A DNA stretch of 64,000 bases from Vulcanisaeta distributa JCM 11217. GTDB lineage: Archaea; Thermoproteota; Thermoprotei; Thermoproteales; Thermocladiaceae. Shown here in pieces: positions 63,161 to 64,000 of this stretch. The stretch spans positions 1-64,000 of the forward strand of contig NZ_BBBJ01000011.1 in the NCBI RefSeq assembly GCF_001316005.1, given 5' to 3'. The translations under genes and the position numbers were made by a program. A model generated the notes under the pieces. It saw nothing but the letters and a program-made list of their open reading frames with translations, did not search any database and was not told the origin of the DNA. Every line of letters begins with the position of its first letter. Position 1 is the stretch's first letter.

Positions 63161-64000
63161 TTATAATGAGCTCCTTAGATCATTAATGGCATTGCCTATT
63201 CTCTCAATCCCCCCCATGCGTATCCTCTCGATGCTTTCCACCACGAAGGAGATCCTAATTGCCGACTTATAAATATCGCTGAAGTACGTACCAGGTATCA
63301 CGGTCACACCATACCTCTCAAGGAGCGCCTCGGCGAACTTCTCGGAATCCCTTATGTAACGTGATAAGTCGACGAATATGAACATTGAACCCTTTGGAAC
63401 AACGAACCTGGACTCAGTAGGTACTCCCTCAATGCCTTAACTGCGGCATCCCTCCTTGACCTATACTCCTCAATTATGTACCTAAGGTGTTTCAACCTGA
63501 CCTCAGACCTTAGGTACGCGGCCACGAACTTCTGGGCAATAACGGGTGGGCAGTACGTCATTTCCTCAGCGGCTAGCTTCAACTTAGGTATTGCATCGCT
63601 TGGCCCGTAGATGAAGCCCAACCTCCAACCTGGTATTCCAGGGTCCTTAGAGAATGTGTTTATTGAGATTACGTGGTCAGGCGCGTACCTATAAATATAT
63701 GTGTGCTCCCCCCCCTCGTAAATCAACGTCCTATAAGCCTCATCAGATACTATCCAGAAGTCCTTATCCACCGCTAGGTCGGCTATCGCCTTCGCGGTGT
63801 CCCTATCAATTATATTGCCCGTTGGATTATCCGGAGACACTAAAACCAGTGCCTTAGTCTTGTCCGTTATTAACTCCTTAAGCTTCTCAACGTTGATCTT
63901 GAACTCATCCTCCATGCTCAGGCCAAGTCTCCTTATCCTACCGCCAAAGTACTCAATAATGGCTTATAACCAAAGTATGTTGGGTCCAGTAGTATGACCT
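63161..64000 (-). CDS. class I aminotransferase, runs off the window
   Basis: PLP-dependent aminotransferase of the aspartate/aminoadipate type. ALVLVSPDNPTGNIIDRDTA, FWIVSDEAYRTLIYEGG, ISINTFSKDPGIPGWRLGFI with the Schiff-base Lys. Breaks near 63410-63420 (PKGSMFIFVDLSRYI after repair), at run 63208-63213 and near 63950. At 63930-64000 the text ILLDPTYFGY shows the protein extends beyond the end. In the lys cluster it could be the 2-aminoadipate aminotransferase (LysN). Confidence 0.85.

Noticed and set aside
1-64000. Poly-G tracts as phase-variation switches
   Set aside because: They occur in housekeeping genes of every pathway, insert residues into invariant motifs, and several genes carry three or more. 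Paralogue controls favour sequence error.

Overview
The window comes from an archaeon, most probably a hyperthermophilic member of the Thermoproteales (Vulcanisaeta/Caldivirga/Thermocladium-like). The signs are PaREP1 and PaRep2b family genes, PurP-type purine synthesis, the archaeal CoA route (pantoate kinase plus phosphopantoate-beta-alanine ligase), LysW-dependent lysine/arginine synthesis, a GAT-QueC fusion, and TATA boxes placed so that transcripts would be nearly leaderless. No rRNA, tRNA, CRISPR array or intact transposon was recognised.

Layout. 0-2.7 kb: hisI, hisE, hisH, hisD. 2.7-10.6 kb: pantoate kinase, two small unknown genes, an amino-acid permease, a PLP aminotransferase, phosphopantoate-beta-alanine ligase, panB, a cobT-like gene and panE. 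10.7-12.9 kb: queE and GAT-queC (archaeosine). 13.7-25.8 kb: purK, purE, purL, purF, a purF paralogue without the catalytic Cys, purM, purC, purD, purT, purQ, purS. 26-30.1 kb: pdxT, pdxS, PaREP1, thiC and a companion gene. 30.1-36.1 kb: gene remnants around an intact-looking phosphoribosyltransferase-purP1-purP2 operon and a candidate structured RNA. 36.3-54.1 kb: a cobalamin island (cbiG, E, X-C, H, D, T, L, F; btuFCD; a chlI-chlD fusion; cobN; a Gate-domain membrane protein; cbiZ). 54.6-64 kb: the LysW lysine/arginine cluster (lysY, lysX/argX twice, lysJ, homocitrate synthase, lysK, lysW, lysZ, an aminotransferase cut by the window end).

Three promoter-level signals tie the genes together. 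(1) TAGGAT-N4-ATCCTA abuts the TATA box of every transcription unit of the cobalamin island and also of the distant cobT-like gene: a corrinoid regulon. (2) A TTAAACGTTTAA palindrome with a matching TATA and leader precedes both the PLP synthase pdxS and a PLP aminotransferase. (3) A 26-bp AT-rich palindrome built on ATTGTTTAA occurs at four purine promoter regions.

Sequence quality is the main caveat. Most biosynthetic genes are broken by one or more frameshifts, yet each reads through once single bases are added or removed. Runs of G or C are abnormally often exactly 7 long and put an extra Gly or Pro into invariant motifs. I read this as consensus error, not gene decay. Coordinates of interrupted genes below are those of the restored coding region.
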